Part shown: piece by piece, positions 7,144 through 16,921 of the stretch
How the letters are laid out: every line of letters starts with the position of its first letter
How positions within the stretch are numbered: the stretch's first letter is position 1
Source of the DNA: JALZAQ01 sp038253885
GTDB lineage: Bacteria; Gemmatimonadota; Gemmatimonadetes; Gemmatimonadales; Gemmatimonadaceae
Length of the DNA stretch: 61,740 nucleotides
Assembly: GCA_038253885.1 (NCBI GenBank)
Contig: JBBSGP010000018.1
Location: 1 to 61,740 of the forward strand
Direction: 5' to 3'
Made by a program: the position numbers and the translations under genes
The notes under the pieces: generated by a model
The model's input: the letters and a program-made list of their open reading frames with translations, nothing else
Told to the model about the DNA's origin: nothing
Database searches by the model: none

Positions 7144-10100
7144 TCAGCGGGCCTCGAGTCGCGAGACATAGCTGATGGCGGAATCGGGTGCGAGCAGCAC
7201 CTCCACCGAATGCCGCCGCCCGTCGTTGGACAGCGGGATGACGACGGCGCCATCGTCGGTTTCGAGCGTCCGTCCGTCCATCGTCGCTTGGGTCACGCCG
7301 TTCTTCGTGACGCGGTGCACAACGATGTCGTATTCGCTCCCGCCTGGCAGGCGGTAGGAGAGTCCGAAGCCGGGCCAGCTCGCCGGGATGCACGGTTGCA
7401 GACGCATCCGCACGCCATTCTCCACGTGCACGCCGAGTATGGACTCGAGGGCCACGCGGTACATCCAACCCGCGGAGCCCGTGTACCAGGTCCAGCCGCC
7501 TCGACCGATGTGGGGGGCGACGCCATACACGTCGGCGGCGATGACATAGGGCTCGGTCTGGTAAATGGCGATCGCGGTGGGACTCCCACCTCGCTGAACC
7601 GGACTCAGCATCTCGAGCAACCGCGCTGCGCGCTCGCCGCGCCCCGCTTCGGCGAGCGCTCTCACACCCCAGAGCGCGCCGTGGGTGTACTGACCCCCAT
7701 TCTCGCGAACGCCCGGAAGGTATCCCTTGATGTAGCCGGGGTCGTGGGCCGTGCGGTCGAACGCCGGGGTGAGTAGACGAATGATCCCGGCCTGTTCGTC
7801 GACCAGCTCTCGCTCCATCGCATCGAGTGCCTGCTCGGCGCGGTCGGACGGCGCCGCGCCCGAAATCACCGCCCACGCCTGCGCGATCGTATCGATGCGG
7901 CACTCATCGTTCTCCGATGAGCCCAGCGGTGTCCCATCGTCGTAGTAGGCACGGCGATACCAGCTGCCATCCCAGCCGCCCTCATTGAGGGCGCGACCGA
8001 GCCGCGCACGGTACGCGCGATAGCGTGACGCACGCTGGGAATCTCCGCGCGTCTCGCAGAGTGGAAGGAATTCGTCGAGGATCTCGAACAGAAAGAAGCC
8101 CAGCCAGACACTCTCCCCGCGACCCTCCCGGCCAACTCGGTTCATCCCGTCGTTCCAGTCTCCCGTGCCCATGAGAGGCAGGTCGTGCACCCCGGCCGTG
8201 AGCGAGCGGTCCAGCGCCAGACAGCAGTGTTCGTAGACGCTCGCTCGCCTGACGGACCCCTCAGGCTCGACCAGGATCTCGTCCTGACCCGGCTCCAGCG
8301 GCGCCGACTCGACGAACGGCACTTCCTCATCGAGAACTGATTCATCCCCGGTGTGGGCGACGTAGAAGGCAGTGATGTAGGGAAGCCAGAGCAGGTCATC
8401 CGCGAACCGCGTGCGCATCCCCATGTCCCCCGGCGGATGCCACCAGTGAAGTACGTCACCTTCGAGGAACTGGTGAGCGGCGTGGAGCAGGATCTGCGCG
8501 CGCGTCAGCGCCGGGTCCAGATGGATGAGCGCGGCCGCGTCCTGAAGCTGATCCCGGAAACCGAACGCACCCCCCGACTGGTAGAAGGCAGATCGTCCCC
8601 AGACTCGGCAGCTCAGGTTCTGGTATGCGAGCCAGCCGTTGACCATGAGATCGACAGCGGCGACCGGGGTGGTGATCCGCACTCGCCCGAGCAGATCGCG
8701 CCAGAAGGAGCGAATCTCATTCAGCGCCTCGTCGCTCGCGTCGGGATCACCGTACCGCGTGAGCAGATCTCGCGCGAGCTCAGCGCTGTCCGTTTCGCCG
8801 AGGAGAGCGACTATCTCGGCCGTCTCGCCCGGTGCCAGAAGGAGGGGTAGCCGAAAAGCGGCGCAGGGGTCGTCGAGCTGACCAGCTCGACCGTCAAGGG
8901 GGGCGTCAGCCTCGAGCGCGCGGGGGCAGGCGATGTTTCCGAGCTCCCCGAGGAATGCCGCGCGATCGGCGGTGACGCTCGGGTGGCCGCTGGCGGCCGG
9001 CGAGAGCAGGGCGGCGAACGCCACTCGATGCGCGAAATCTCTTCGGGCCGGGTTGGTCGCCAGCACCGCACCGGTGATCGCGTCGATCTCGGTCGTGATG
9101 TCGGGAGCCGTGATCCAGGAATGCCCGCCAAGCACCCAGTGCGAATAGAAGAAGGCGGAGAGCTCGCGAGGTCGTGAGGAGCGGTTCGTCAGCGTGAGAC
9201 GGGTGATCCTGATCGGGTCATGGCGCGGAACGAAAGTGATCAGCTCCTGCTCCAGCTCCTGACTGGTCAGCCGCCACTGCGTGTAGCCGAAGCCGTGTCG
9301 CACCTCGTATTCGCTCTCGGCGGGAGCCGGTCCCGGAGTGGGGCTCCAGAAGATGCCAGCGTCCTCGTCGCGGAGGTACAGGGCATCGCCATGGGGATCC
9401 GACACCGGATCGTTGAACCAGGGAGTGAGGCGATTCTCGCGGCTGTTGCCGCTCCAAGTGGTGGCCGCTCCGCTCTCCGACACGACGAAGCCGGTGCTCT
9501 CATTGGCGATGACGTTGGTCCAGGGGAGTGGAGGGCGGGCGGGTCCGTGGACGGTCGGCGGGAGGCGAATCACGTATTCGGATCCGTCGTCGCTGAAGCC
9601 GCCAATGCCGTTGTCGGCGACGAGGGCCTTCGGGGGCTCCAGGTAGGTGGTGGGGAACGGGGACTCGGCGAACGCGACGGGTCGGTAGCGGGGGGCCCCC
9701 CCGGTGTGAAATATCGCCGAGATATCCTTCTGGACGATCATCGAAGCATCCCGGCCGTCGGCAATCGCGCCAAAAGGCTCTTCGGCCCCGCTCAAGGTCT
9801 CATACCGCTCCGCGATCACCTCGGCGCTCTCGCGCGAGCTGGCGGCGCCGAGAACGGCGACCACACGTGCGCTCTGCCCGGGTGGGATCGCCAGGATCCG
9901 GCGGAGGCTCACCACCGGATCCAGCACGTTCCCCGTCGTCCCGGAGAGCCGCGCGTCGATGTCGAGCGCGCGCGGACACGCGGACGTGCGCCCGCGCTCG
10001 AGGAAACGCATCCGATCCGTCTCCCAGCCCACTGCACTGCGCCCGCCCGCCACCGTCTCCGCATCGTCCGCGGCGGCGAGCAGGTGCACGAGCCAGAGCG

Positions 10101-10638
10101 CGGCATCCTCGGGGCTTCTCGGACGGCGCCTGGCGAGCAGCGCCTGTCGCTCCGCCAGGAATTCCGTCTGAACGAAGAGCTTCGAGAAGGCCGGATGGGC
10201 CGCGTCCGCGCGGGCGGTGTTCAGCACGACTTCGGCGTAGCTGGTGACGTCGATACGTCGATGGCGGCTCGAGCGGTTGCTGATCGTCAGCCGACGCAAC
10301 TCCACGGCGTCGCCGGGCGCGATCATCACTTCGAGTGTCGTCTCGATCTCGTCGTCCAGGCGAGCTATCTCGATGCAGCGGGAATCGGAGCGCACGCTGT
10401 ACCGCTCGGGGCGTCGTCGCACCGGCTGGTAGCCCACCGACCAGTAGCGACCCGTGTCGAGATCGCGGACGTACAGAGCGAAAGCGTCTGCCTGGAGCGT
10501 CATGTCCGGCGTCCAACGCGTCAGCGCGAAGGGTCCGAAGCTCGACCCGCCAGCGCCAGCGTCGGTGACGAACAGGCGGTACTCGCCGCTCGAGAGGTGA
10601 TGTACTGCCGGCTCGAGCGACATCGCCTCACGTGTCAT
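7144..10638 (-). CDS. GH94 glycoside phosphorylase, probable 1,2-beta-oligoglucan phosphorylase
   Basis: About 1164 residues, the size of 1,2-beta-oligoglucan phosphorylases (SOGP), which release glucose-1-phosphate from sophoro-oligosaccharides. The N-terminal beta-sandwich motif TSYAEVVLNTARADAAHPAF and FSKLFVQTE are typical of the GH94 part of cyclic beta-1,2-glucan synthases and SOGPs. The (alpha/alpha)6 catalytic region contains GTGDWNDGMNRVG with the general acid D830. There is no GT84 or transmembrane domain, so it is a degradative soluble enzyme and not a synthase. The upstream glycosidase gene stops 7 nt before the ATG chosen here (10638); a second in-frame ATG is at 10623. Specificity within GH94 is inferred from these motifs and from the GH144 neighbour. 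Confidence 0.87.
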   Translation of the reverse strand: MTREAMSLEPAVHHLSSGEYRLFVTDAGAGGSSFGPFALTRWTPDMTLQADAFALYVRDLDTGRYWSVGYQPVRRRPERYSVRSDSRCIEIARLDDEIETTLEVMIAPGDAVELRRLTISNRSSRHRRIDVTSYAEVVLNTARADAAHPAFSKLFVQTEFLAERQALLARRRPRSPEDAALWLVHLLAAADDAETVAGGRSAVGWETDRMRFLERGRTSACPRALDIDARLSGTTGNVLDPVVSLRRILAIPPGQSARVVAVLGAASSRESAEVIAERYETLSGAEEPFGAIADGRDASMIVQKDISAIFHTGGAPRYRPVAFAESPFPTTYLEPPKALVADNGIGGFSDDGSEYVIRLPPTVHGPARPPLPWTNVIANESTGFVVSESGAATTWSGNSRENRLTPWFNDPVSDPHGDALYLRDEDAGIFWSPTPGPAPAESEYEVRHGFGYTQWRLTSQELEQELITFVPRHDPIRITRLTLTNRSSRPRELSAFFYSHWVLGGHSWITAPDITTEIDAITGAVLATNPARRDFAHRVAFAALLSPAASGHPSVTADRAAFLGELGNIACPRALEADAPLDGRAGQLDDPCAAFRLPLLLAPGETAEIVALLGETDSAELARDLLTRYGDPDASDEALNEIRSFWRDLLGRVRITTPVAAVDLMVNGWLAYQNLSCRVWGRSAFYQSGGAFGFRDQLQDAAALIHLDPALTRAQILLHAAHQFLEGDVLHWWHPPGDMGMRTRFADDLLWLPYITAFYVAHTGDESVLDEEVPFVESAPLEPGQDEILVEPEGSVRRASVYEHCCLALDRSLTAGVHDLPLMGTGDWNDGMNRVGREGRGESVWLGFFLFEILDEFLPLCETRGDSQRASRYRAYRARLGRALNEGGWDGSWYRRAYYDDGTPLGSSENDECRIDTIAQAWAVISGAAPSDRAEQALDAMERELVDEQAGIIRLLTPAFDRTAHDPGYIKGYLPGVRENGGQYTHGALWGVRALAEAGRGERAARLLEMLSPVQRGGSPTAIAIYQTEPYVIAADVYGVAPHIGRGGWTWYTGSAGWMYRVALESILGVHVENGVRMRLQPCIPASWPGFGLSYRLPGGSEYDIVVHRVTKNGVTQATMDGRTLETDDGAVVIPLSNDGRRHSVEVLLAPDSAISYVSRLEAR

Positions 10639-10645
10639 CGCGCGC

Positions 10646-13600
10646 TCATCGATGCAGCACCAGCGTGGCCGGGAGCCGACGCAGCGCGACCTCGCCCGAC
10701 GCCGGCACCTCGCGAGCAATACCGTCGACCGTCATCGTCCGGAAGGAGCGGGCAAGGGGCGGCGACACCACAACACCTCCTGGTGGAATCCGCGCGGGCC
10801 CACCCACGCGGACGGTCATCTCATCGCTCACCAGGCGCATCTCGAGGTCGAGCGGGCCGAAGGGGGTGCGCAGCCCATGCACGACGACGCCGGGCGGTTC
10901 GGTGACCCATGCCACCGGCACGCCAGCGCCCACCACGAGCGCGCTGTCTGATCCACGCGTATACGCGAAGAAGTCGAGCACCGAGCGCACGTAGTCGGAG
11001 CCAACCCAGGCGTGCGGCATGTCGCCAATGAACCTGGGCGTCGTGGAGTCTCGAAAGACGACTTCCGCCCACTGTCGCCACGCCGCCGGCCGCTGGCCGC
11101 GGAAGAAGAATTCCAGCGCTTCGTGAGCGCGGTCGCGCCAGCCCAGCTGCACGAAGGTGCCGACGGTGCGGAGCTCGTACGGCGTGTAGTCCTCCCAGGC
11201 CCGCCCCCCGTCACGGCGCGCCACGAATTCCGCCCAGTAGCGCTCGAACGTTCGGCGGAGAGGGGCGTCGGGGATGGATCCGAGCTCGTTCACAGGGGCG
11301 ACCGCGATGGTGGTCGAGGTCGCATCGAAATCGCCCAGCTCCACCGACCCCGGGATGAAGTCGATGTGATGCGTTGACATCGCCAGCTCCATCGAGCGGT
11401 AGAGGTCCGAGCGAAACGCGTCGCGCATCGCGCCGAAGCGCACCCGCTCCTTCTCGCGGCCAAGTGCGGAGGCGATCTCCACCGCGTCCACGAGCCCGCG
11501 GAGCGTGAAAAGGTCATCCCAGTACGAATGCATCGGCTTGTCGGAGTAGCCTTCGTGGCTGATGGACTGTGGAACCAGTCCATAGAACGCCGCCGAATCG
11601 GAGGTTCGGTAGGGCGGCGTCATGCGCGATCGCCGGAGTGAATCGATGAACGTCACCGCCCGCGTCACATGGGGCCACATCGCATCCAGGAATCGACGGT
11701 CGCCGGTGAAGCGCCAGTACTCGGCGATGGCGAAGATGAGCTCACCGTGACTGTCATTCTCGGGAACGGCGTCGGCACCACGCGTGTCGACGCAACACGG
11801 CACTTTGCCATCCGGGAACTGAAAGGGTGCGTACCACTCGATGAACTCGCGCACGGCTTCGGGATGCCCGAGACGAAGGAGCGCCGCCGACATCATCGCC
11901 CCATCGCGGATCCATGCACGGGCGTACGAGCGCGTTCCCGGATGCAGGGCGGGTCCATCGCGCTCGATGAGCATGTAGGCGAGCTGGGACTGCAGGGTCT
12001 CGGTGATCCGTGCGGCGGACGGAGGAAGTCGGATCTCGACCCTTCCCAGCGCGGCGCTCCACCAGCGCGTTGCCTCCTCGAGTCGGCGCTCGGCATAGAT
12101 GCGTGCGCTCGCGGCGTCGAGATGGCGCGACGGCTCGCGCCGGGGAAGGGGGCCGGAGTCGAGAGGGATCTCGACCACGACATCGTTCGTGGCTCCCGCC
12201 GCGAGCAGAAGGGGAAAAGCCAGCGCGCCCGAGACGTGTGGGAATCTCTCGGCGCGGACTTGCCTGGCAGAAGGAAGTCGGCCGGCGCGCAGGAAGGGGA
12301 CAATACCGCCCTGCTCGAAGCTCGCCGCTCCGAACGCAGCCGGCGGCGTGAGCGCGCGAACACGATGTCCTCCGCCGATCAGGACTTCTCCGCCTTCCCA
12401 TCTCAACGACTCCACACGCGCCGTGCCGCCTGGCGCGCCGAGGAACTGCCAGGGCGGGTTCACCTGAAAGGGACGGATGGCGACGTAGAGCGTCGGGCGC
12501 AGCTCTCTGTTCGTTGCGTTCAACAGTCGGTAGCGGGCGAGGAGCGATGCCCGTCCGCGCGTGCCTGTTGCGATGGCGGTGACGGTGAGCGACACCGCTG
12601 CGCCCGTCCACTCGACCGAGGGAATCGGAAGGGCACTCCCGGCCAGAGACGCGCGGGATGTCACTTGGGCCCAGCTCAGGAGGGTATCGTCCAGCAACAC
12701 GAAGGGCTCGAGCGAAAAACCTCCTGCGAAAGGCTCGATAGCGCCATCCGTGCTCAGGAGCGCGGCGTGTCCGTCGCCACTCACGCCGGCCACCGTCCAG
12801 TATGACTGTTCGCCGTGGAAGTACCGCGGATAGCTGCCTCGTGGCGACGCACGCGCGACAGCGGTGAAGAACGCATTCTCCGAGGCGCCCCATGTCACCG
12901 GCTCGACCGTGACGTCGCGGATGCCGTAGCCGTTGGAGTGTCCTGGCTCCATTCGGAGACGCAGCCACCGGGAGTCGGACTCGGGGAGAAAGAGGAAATC
13001 CCGCTCGCCCGCGCCGTCCGTCACCTCGTACACCCTGTCCCATCTCACGCCGTCGCTCGAAGTCTCGACGGAGTATCGGGTCGCGCGCCTGCCGGGCTCC
13101 CAATCGATCACCAATCCGCCGTACTCGCGACGCTCGCCGAAGTCGGCTGTGAGAAGCTGCGTCGTCCTCGGAGTCGCGCTCAGCCAGGTGGTTGTGGAAT
13201 CTCCGTCGAAGGCGAACGCCGGCGGGTGCGCGCCAACGCCGGAGGTGGCAACGACACGCGGCGTGAGGGCGTACGGATGCTCGGCGGGGAGGGGAGTGAA
13301 CGCGAGCTCGTCGATCCACACCGAGCCTTTGCCACCCTGGCCAGCAGTGATGACGAACTCGAGGGAGGCCGCGCGATCCAGGTCTCCGCCGCGTCTCGGA
13401 CCCCAGGCGAAAACGATGTGCCGCTTCTTGATGCGCACTGCCTGCCACGCCGCGGGGATATGGAAATCGCGCTGATTCCGCCACCAGACGTTGTCGCCAG
13501 AGCCATCGGCGAGCTTGAACTCGAGGTTCTCCACCGGCGCCGCGCCGCGGATCGAGAAACTGAACTCGTAGTTGGGCGGCAGAGGAAGGTCGAGCGACCG

Positions 13601-13879
13601 CCGCGCGATGGCATAGCCGGCGCCTCCGCGAAAGTCGAAGTCGATGCGCATCGCCGGACCGCGGCTGCCGGTGCCGGAGCGGATGCGCATCGCGACGCCA
13701 TCGGAGGGGTGGGCCGTCCAGGCGCCAAGAGTCGCGAAGTCATCGATGACGCGGCTCTCGCCCGCGCCCTGTGCGGGCAACGCGGAGCGCGTCAGCAGAA
13801 GCGACAGGATCAGAGCTCCGTCGCGCGCCGCCCGCGTGATGCGGGCGGCCGATCGGGACCGCGACTCGATCACGTCCAC
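10646..13879 (-). CDS. secreted multidomain six-hairpin glycosidase with F5/8 type C (discoidin) domain, unclassified
   Basis: 1077 residues from a GTG start that follows the permease stop by one base; an AAGGGG lies just upstream. Layout: signal peptide (~1-37, ending in ALPAQ), a beta-sandwich carbohydrate-binding-like domain (~45-190), an F5/8 type C domain (~200-330, with AFAFDGDSTTTWLSA and YSVETSSDGVRWDRVYEV), a second beta-rich domain (~340-600), then an (alpha/alpha)6 barrel (~620-960) and a small beta-rich C-terminal domain. The barrel carries acidic motifs of inverting six-hairpin enzymes: WIRDGAMMSA (D659) and PENDSHGELIFA (E707, D709, E713). I cannot place it in a numbered GH family. 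Its position inside the glycan operon suggests it acts on the same polymer or its side chains outside the cytoplasm. Confidence 0.8.
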   Translation of the reverse strand: MDVIESRSRSAARITRAARDGALILSLLLTRSALPAQGAGESRVIDDFATLGAWTAHPSDGVAMRIRSGTGSRGPAMRIDFDFRGGAGYAIARRSLDLPLPPNYEFSFSIRGAAPVENLEFKLADGSGDNVWWRNQRDFHIPAAWQAVRIKKRHIVFAWGPRRGGDLDRAASLEFVITAGQGGKGSVWIDELAFTPLPAEHPYALTPRVVATSGVGAHPPAFAFDGDSTTTWLSATPRTTQLLTADFGERREYGGLVIDWEPGRRATRYSVETSSDGVRWDRVYEVTDGAGERDFLFLPESDSRWLRLRMEPGHSNGYGIRDVTVEPVTWGASENAFFTAVARASPRGSYPRYFHGEQSYWTVAGVSGDGHAALLSTDGAIEPFAGGFSLEPFVLLDDTLLSWAQVTSRASLAGSALPIPSVEWTGAAVSLTVTAIATGTRGRASLLARYRLLNATNRELRPTLYVAIRPFQVNPPWQFLGAPGGTARVESLRWEGGEVLIGGGHRVRALTPPAAFGAASFEQGGIVPFLRAGRLPSARQVRAERFPHVSGALAFPLLLAAGATNDVVVEIPLDSGPLPRREPSRHLDAASARIYAERRLEEATRWWSAALGRVEIRLPPSAARITETLQSQLAYMLIERDGPALHPGTRSYARAWIRDGAMMSAALLRLGHPEAVREFIEWYAPFQFPDGKVPCCVDTRGADAVPENDSHGELIFAIAEYWRFTGDRRFLDAMWPHVTRAVTFIDSLRRSRMTPPYRTSDSAAFYGLVPQSISHEGYSDKPMHSYWDDLFTLRGLVDAVEIASALGREKERVRFGAMRDAFRSDLYRSMELAMSTHHIDFIPGSVELGDFDATSTTIAVAPVNELGSIPDAPLRRTFERYWAEFVARRDGGRAWEDYTPYELRTVGTFVQLGWRDRAHEALEFFFRGQRPAAWRQWAEVVFRDSTTPRFIGDMPHAWVGSDYVRSVLDFFAYTRGSDSALVVGAGVPVAWVTEPPGVVVHGLRTPFGPLDLEMRLVSDEMTVRVGGPARIPPGGVVVSPPLARSFRTMTVDGIAREVPASGEVALRRLPATLVLHR

Positions 13880-13880
13880 A

Positions 13881-14702
13881 CTACCCCTTCACGCTTCCCG
13901 CCATCACGCCCTGGATGTAGTAGCGCTGGAGAAAGAGAAAAACGAGCAGCACCGGCACCACGGTGAGCACCGATCCGGCCATCATCAGCTCGGTGTCCCG
14001 CACGTGCTCCCCGACGAGGCTGGCGAGCGCGACCGGCATCGTGTAATGCCCTTCGTCGCTCAGCACGATGAGCGGCCACATGAAGTCGTTCCAGGTAGTG
14101 AGGAACGTCCAGATCGCCAGCGTCGCCAGGATCGGCGTGATCACCGGAACGACCACGGACCGGTAGATGCGCAGCTCGCTGGCGCCATCGATGCGCGCCG
14201 CGTCTAGCAGATCATCGGGGATGGACAGAGCGTATTGCCGGATGAGGAAAATCCCGAAGATGCTCGCCAATGACGGGATGATCACTCCGCCGTACGAGTT
14301 GATCAGGTGGAGCTGCTTCATGAGGAGGAAGAGCGGCAGCATCGCGACCTGGACGGGGATCACCAGACCGAGCGAGAGAATACGGAAGACACGATCCCGC
14401 CCCCGGAAGCGCAGCTTGGCGAAGGCGTACCCTGCCATGGAGTTGATCACGAGCGAGAGCGCGGTCACGGTCACGGCGACAATCGCGCTGTTCAGCGCGA
14501 AGCGACCCATGTTGAGACGCGTGAACACGGCGCGATAATGCTCGAGCGTCACCGTCGGCGGCAGCAGTCGTGGGGGATAAGTGTTCGCCATCCCCGTCGG
14601 CATGAGCGAAGCCGACACCATCCAGAGCATCGGCAGCAGGGCCCCGAGGGCCCCAAGAGCGAGGGCGCCGTAGAGGAGCACCCGCCCGACCGGGATGCGC
14701 AT
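13881..14702 (-). CDS. ABC sugar transporter permease (MalG/CUT1 type)
   Basis: A 273-residue inner-membrane permease with six predicted helices and the EAA-type loop LLDAARIDGASELRIYRSVVVP that docks on the ATPase. TTWNDFMWPL and the C-terminal VMAGSVKG are characteristic of the second permease of CUT1 oligosaccharide importers. Its ATG overlaps the stop of the first permease as TGATG, so the two are translationally coupled. A much longer open frame exists upstream on this frame, but it runs antisense-free through the first permease gene in another frame and is not coding. Confidence 0.94.
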   Translation of the reverse strand: MRIPVGRVLLYGALALGALGALLPMLWMVSASLMPTGMANTYPPRLLPPTVTLEHYRAVFTRLNMGRFALNSAIVAVTVTALSLVINSMAGYAFAKLRFRGRDRVFRILSLGLVIPVQVAMLPLFLLMKQLHLINSYGGVIIPSLASIFGIFLIRQYALSIPDDLLDAARIDGASELRIYRSVVVPVITPILATLAIWTFLTTWNDFMWPLIVLSDEGHYTMPVALASLVGEHVRDTELMMAGSVLTVVPVLLVFLFLQRYYIQGVMAGSVKG

Positions 14703-15601
14703 CAGACAGCGGACCGCCGCTCGAGCCGGAGCTGCACGAGCGTCCAGGCGAGGATAATGAGGAAGAGGATGAACGCGATCGCGGCGGCGTTGCCCATCCG
14801 CCACCAGCGGAAACCCTCCTCGTACATGAACAGCACCAGGCTCGTGGTCGCCTTGAGCGGTCCGCCCGATGTCATGACGTAGGGCTCCGAGAAGAGCTGA
14901 AAGTAGCCGATCATTGTCACCACTCCCACGAAGAAGAACGTCGGCGCCAGCATCGGGAGCGTAACATGGCGGAAGCGGCGCATCGGTCCCGCACCGTCCA
15001 GATTCGCCGCCTCGTAGAGCTCCTCGGGAATCGCCTGCAATCCGGCGATGAAGATGAGCATGTTGTAGCCGAAATTCTTCCACACGGCGAGGAGGATGAT
15101 CGCGGGCATCGCCCATCGCGGATCGCCGAGCCAGTCGATCGGATGGATGCCGACCATGCCGAGCATGTAGTTCAGCAGGCCGTACTGCGGGTGATACAGG
15201 TATCGCCACACAATCGACACTGCCACCAGCGTGGTCACGAACGGCACGAAGTAGATGGTTCGAAAGACGGCCGGGTAGCGCACGCCCTTGGCGTTGAGCA
15301 AGAGGGCGGCGGCGAGTGAGACTGCGACGGTGAGCGGTCCTCCCACGAGCGCGAAGTAGAACGTGTTGCGGAGGGCGGTCCAGAAGACCGGGTTGTGCAG
15401 CAGCGCGCCGTAGTTGTGCAGTCCAACCCAGCGCGCATCTCCGAGGTGCGCGATCGAGTAGAGATCGAAGTCGGTGACGCTCAGTAGGAGGGAAGCGAAC
15501 ACCGGTACGAAGAAGAACAACCCGATGAGCACGAGTGCAGGCGCGATGAACGACCAGCCGGCACGAGCGTGGTCCTCGTGTCCCGCTGCCTGCACTGCCA
15601 T
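14702..15601 (-). CDS. ABC sugar transporter permease (MalF/CUT1 type)
   Basis: A 299-residue permease with a cytoplasmic N-terminus, a first helix AGWSFIAPALVLIGLFFF, and the EAA loop ELYEAANLDGAGPMRRFRHV. FQLFSEPYVMTSGGP is typical of MalF/UgpA-like partners in CUT1 importers. The gene begins directly after the solute-binding protein stop (15602) and overlaps the second permease by one base, so binding protein and both permeases form one transcription unit. Confidence 0.94.
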   Translation of the reverse strand: MAVQAAGHEDHARAGWSFIAPALVLIGLFFFVPVFASLLLSVTDFDLYSIAHLGDARWVGLHNYGALLHNPVFWTALRNTFYFALVGGPLTVAVSLAAALLLNAKGVRYPAVFRTIYFVPFVTTLVAVSIVWRYLYHPQYGLLNYMLGMVGIHPIDWLGDPRWAMPAIILLAVWKNFGYNMLIFIAGLQAIPEELYEAANLDGAGPMRRFRHVTLPMLAPTFFFVGVVTMIGYFQLFSEPYVMTSGGPLKATTSLVLFMYEEGFRWWRMGNAAAIAFILFLIILAWTLVQLRLERRSAV

Positions 15602-16921
15602 CTAGCGCGCTCCGGCTGCGGGAGGGAGGGACATCGCCGGGGCGTGCGACAGCAACCAGCGCCGCTTGTCGAGCAGCAGGTTCACGTCGCGATCGAGGCG
15701 GGCGAGCGCGCTGTCCGCCGGCACGTTCCCACGGATCGTCTGCTCCGATGCCTCGTAGATCCGAGTCGCGATCTGCTCCCACTCGGGGACCTTGGGAGTG
15801 GGTCGAACGCGTTGGAGTTGGACCCAGAAGGCGTGGGCGTAGCGGTTGTCGATCAATGCCGAATCGCGCCAGGATTCCACGCGCGCTGGAAGGTCACCGG
15901 TGAGCCGGTAGAAGGTCCGCTGGACGTCGGGTCGTGACAAGTACTCCACCAGCTTCCACGCAGCCTCGGCGTGAGGGGAGCCGCGAAACAAAACCAGGCT
16001 GGACCCGCCCGCAGTCGAGAAGCCCGCGCTGTCGCCGCTCGGCGCCGGAAGAGGGGCGGTCGCCCACGCTCCCTGAAGGGCGGGCGGCAGGCTCCGCTTC
16101 ATCTCACCGAGGTTCCAGGGACCGGTCACCCACATCGCGAATGTTCCCTTGGCGAACTCCTGATAGACATTCGCCATGTCGTTGTTTCCGGCGACCGGAG
16201 CGTAGCCCTTGCGGAAGAGACCGACATAGAAATCAAAGGCGCGGCGGAAGGCGCTGTCGGAGAACGCCGCGTAGCGATCATCGTCTTTGAGAAGAGGAGA
16301 GCCGCTCTGCAATCCGAAGACGACCGGCTGCGTCCACTCGTTGGTGGGCAGGAAGATGGCGTATTTCCCCGGTCCCTGCAGCCGCTTGACGACGGTCATC
16401 GACTCGAGCCATCCGGCCCAGGTCGTCGGCATCACCGCATATCCGGCTTTCGCCAGGATGTCTGCCCGATAGAAGAGCACCCGCGTATCCACGTACCAGG
16501 GAATTCCGTAGACGTGCCCGCCGGTGATGTTGGTCTGCCAGATGCCGCGGAAATAGCGGCCAGAGTCGATGGTGGGTGAGGTCGCGATGCGCGCATCGAG
16601 AGGCTCCAGCGCATCGATGGCTACGAATTCGGGGATCCACGTGTTCCCGAGCTGAGCGAGGTCGGGTGTAGCCTCGCCCACGAACGCGGTGAGAAGCTTC
16701 TCGTGCGCCGCCGTCCACGGAATCTGCTGGACGCGAACGCGGACGCCTGGATTCTCTCGCTCGAACCCGCGCACGAGCTGAGCGACGGTCTCTCCTTCCG
16801 CGCCAAGCGCCCAGAAGCGGAGGGTGATCTCCGGGCTGGCACCGGCTCCGCGGCAGGAAAGGAGGGCGGCGCCGGCAATCAGTGTGGCGACGCGCCGGGC
16901 TACGGCGCGCGGTCGCGTCAC
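15602..16921 (-). CDS. extracellular solute-binding lipoprotein of the sugar ABC transporter
   Basis: A 439-residue family 1 solute-binding protein. The lipobox is LIAGAALLSC, so the mature protein is probably lipid-anchored in the periplasm. ITLRFWALGAEGETVAQLVRG and NPGVRVRVQQIPW are the typical opening strands, followed by DLAQLGNTWIPEF and a C-terminal helical region. I chose the GTG at 16921 because it forms a GTGA overlap with the GH144 stop and has AGGA five bases upstream; an ATG at 16954 is possible but would overlap by 37 nt. It should deliver oligosaccharides released by the GH144 enzyme to the two permeases encoded immediately after. Confidence 0.93.
   Translation of the reverse strand: MTRPRAVARRVATLIAGAALLSCRGAGASPEITLRFWALGAEGETVAQLVRGFERENPGVRVRVQQIPWTAAHEKLLTAFVGEATPDLAQLGNTWIPEFVAIDALEPLDARIATSPTIDSGRYFRGIWQTNITGGHVYGIPWYVDTRVLFYRADILAKAGYAVMPTTWAGWLESMTVVKRLQGPGKYAIFLPTNEWTQPVVFGLQSGSPLLKDDDRYAAFSDSAFRRAFDFYVGLFRKGYAPVAGNNDMANVYQEFAKGTFAMWVTGPWNLGEMKRSLPPALQGAWATAPLPAPSGDSAGFSTAGGSSLVLFRGSPHAEAAWKLVEYLSRPDVQRTFYRLTGDLPARVESWRDSALIDNRYAHAFWVQLQRVRPTPKVPEWEQIATRIYEASEQTIRGNVPADSALARLDRDVNLLLDKRRWLLSHAPAMSLPPAAGAR

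Noticed and set aside
7144..10638. Cyclic beta-1,2-glucan synthase
   Set aside because: The GH94 part is present, but there is no GT84 domain and no transmembrane region, so synthesis is not supported.
9220..10905. Long plus-strand open frame (561 codons) opposite the GH94 gene
   Set aside because: It is a mirror frame of a well-supported GH94 gene in GC-rich DNA; the residues are Arg/Gly/Ala-rich with no family motif or ribosome site.
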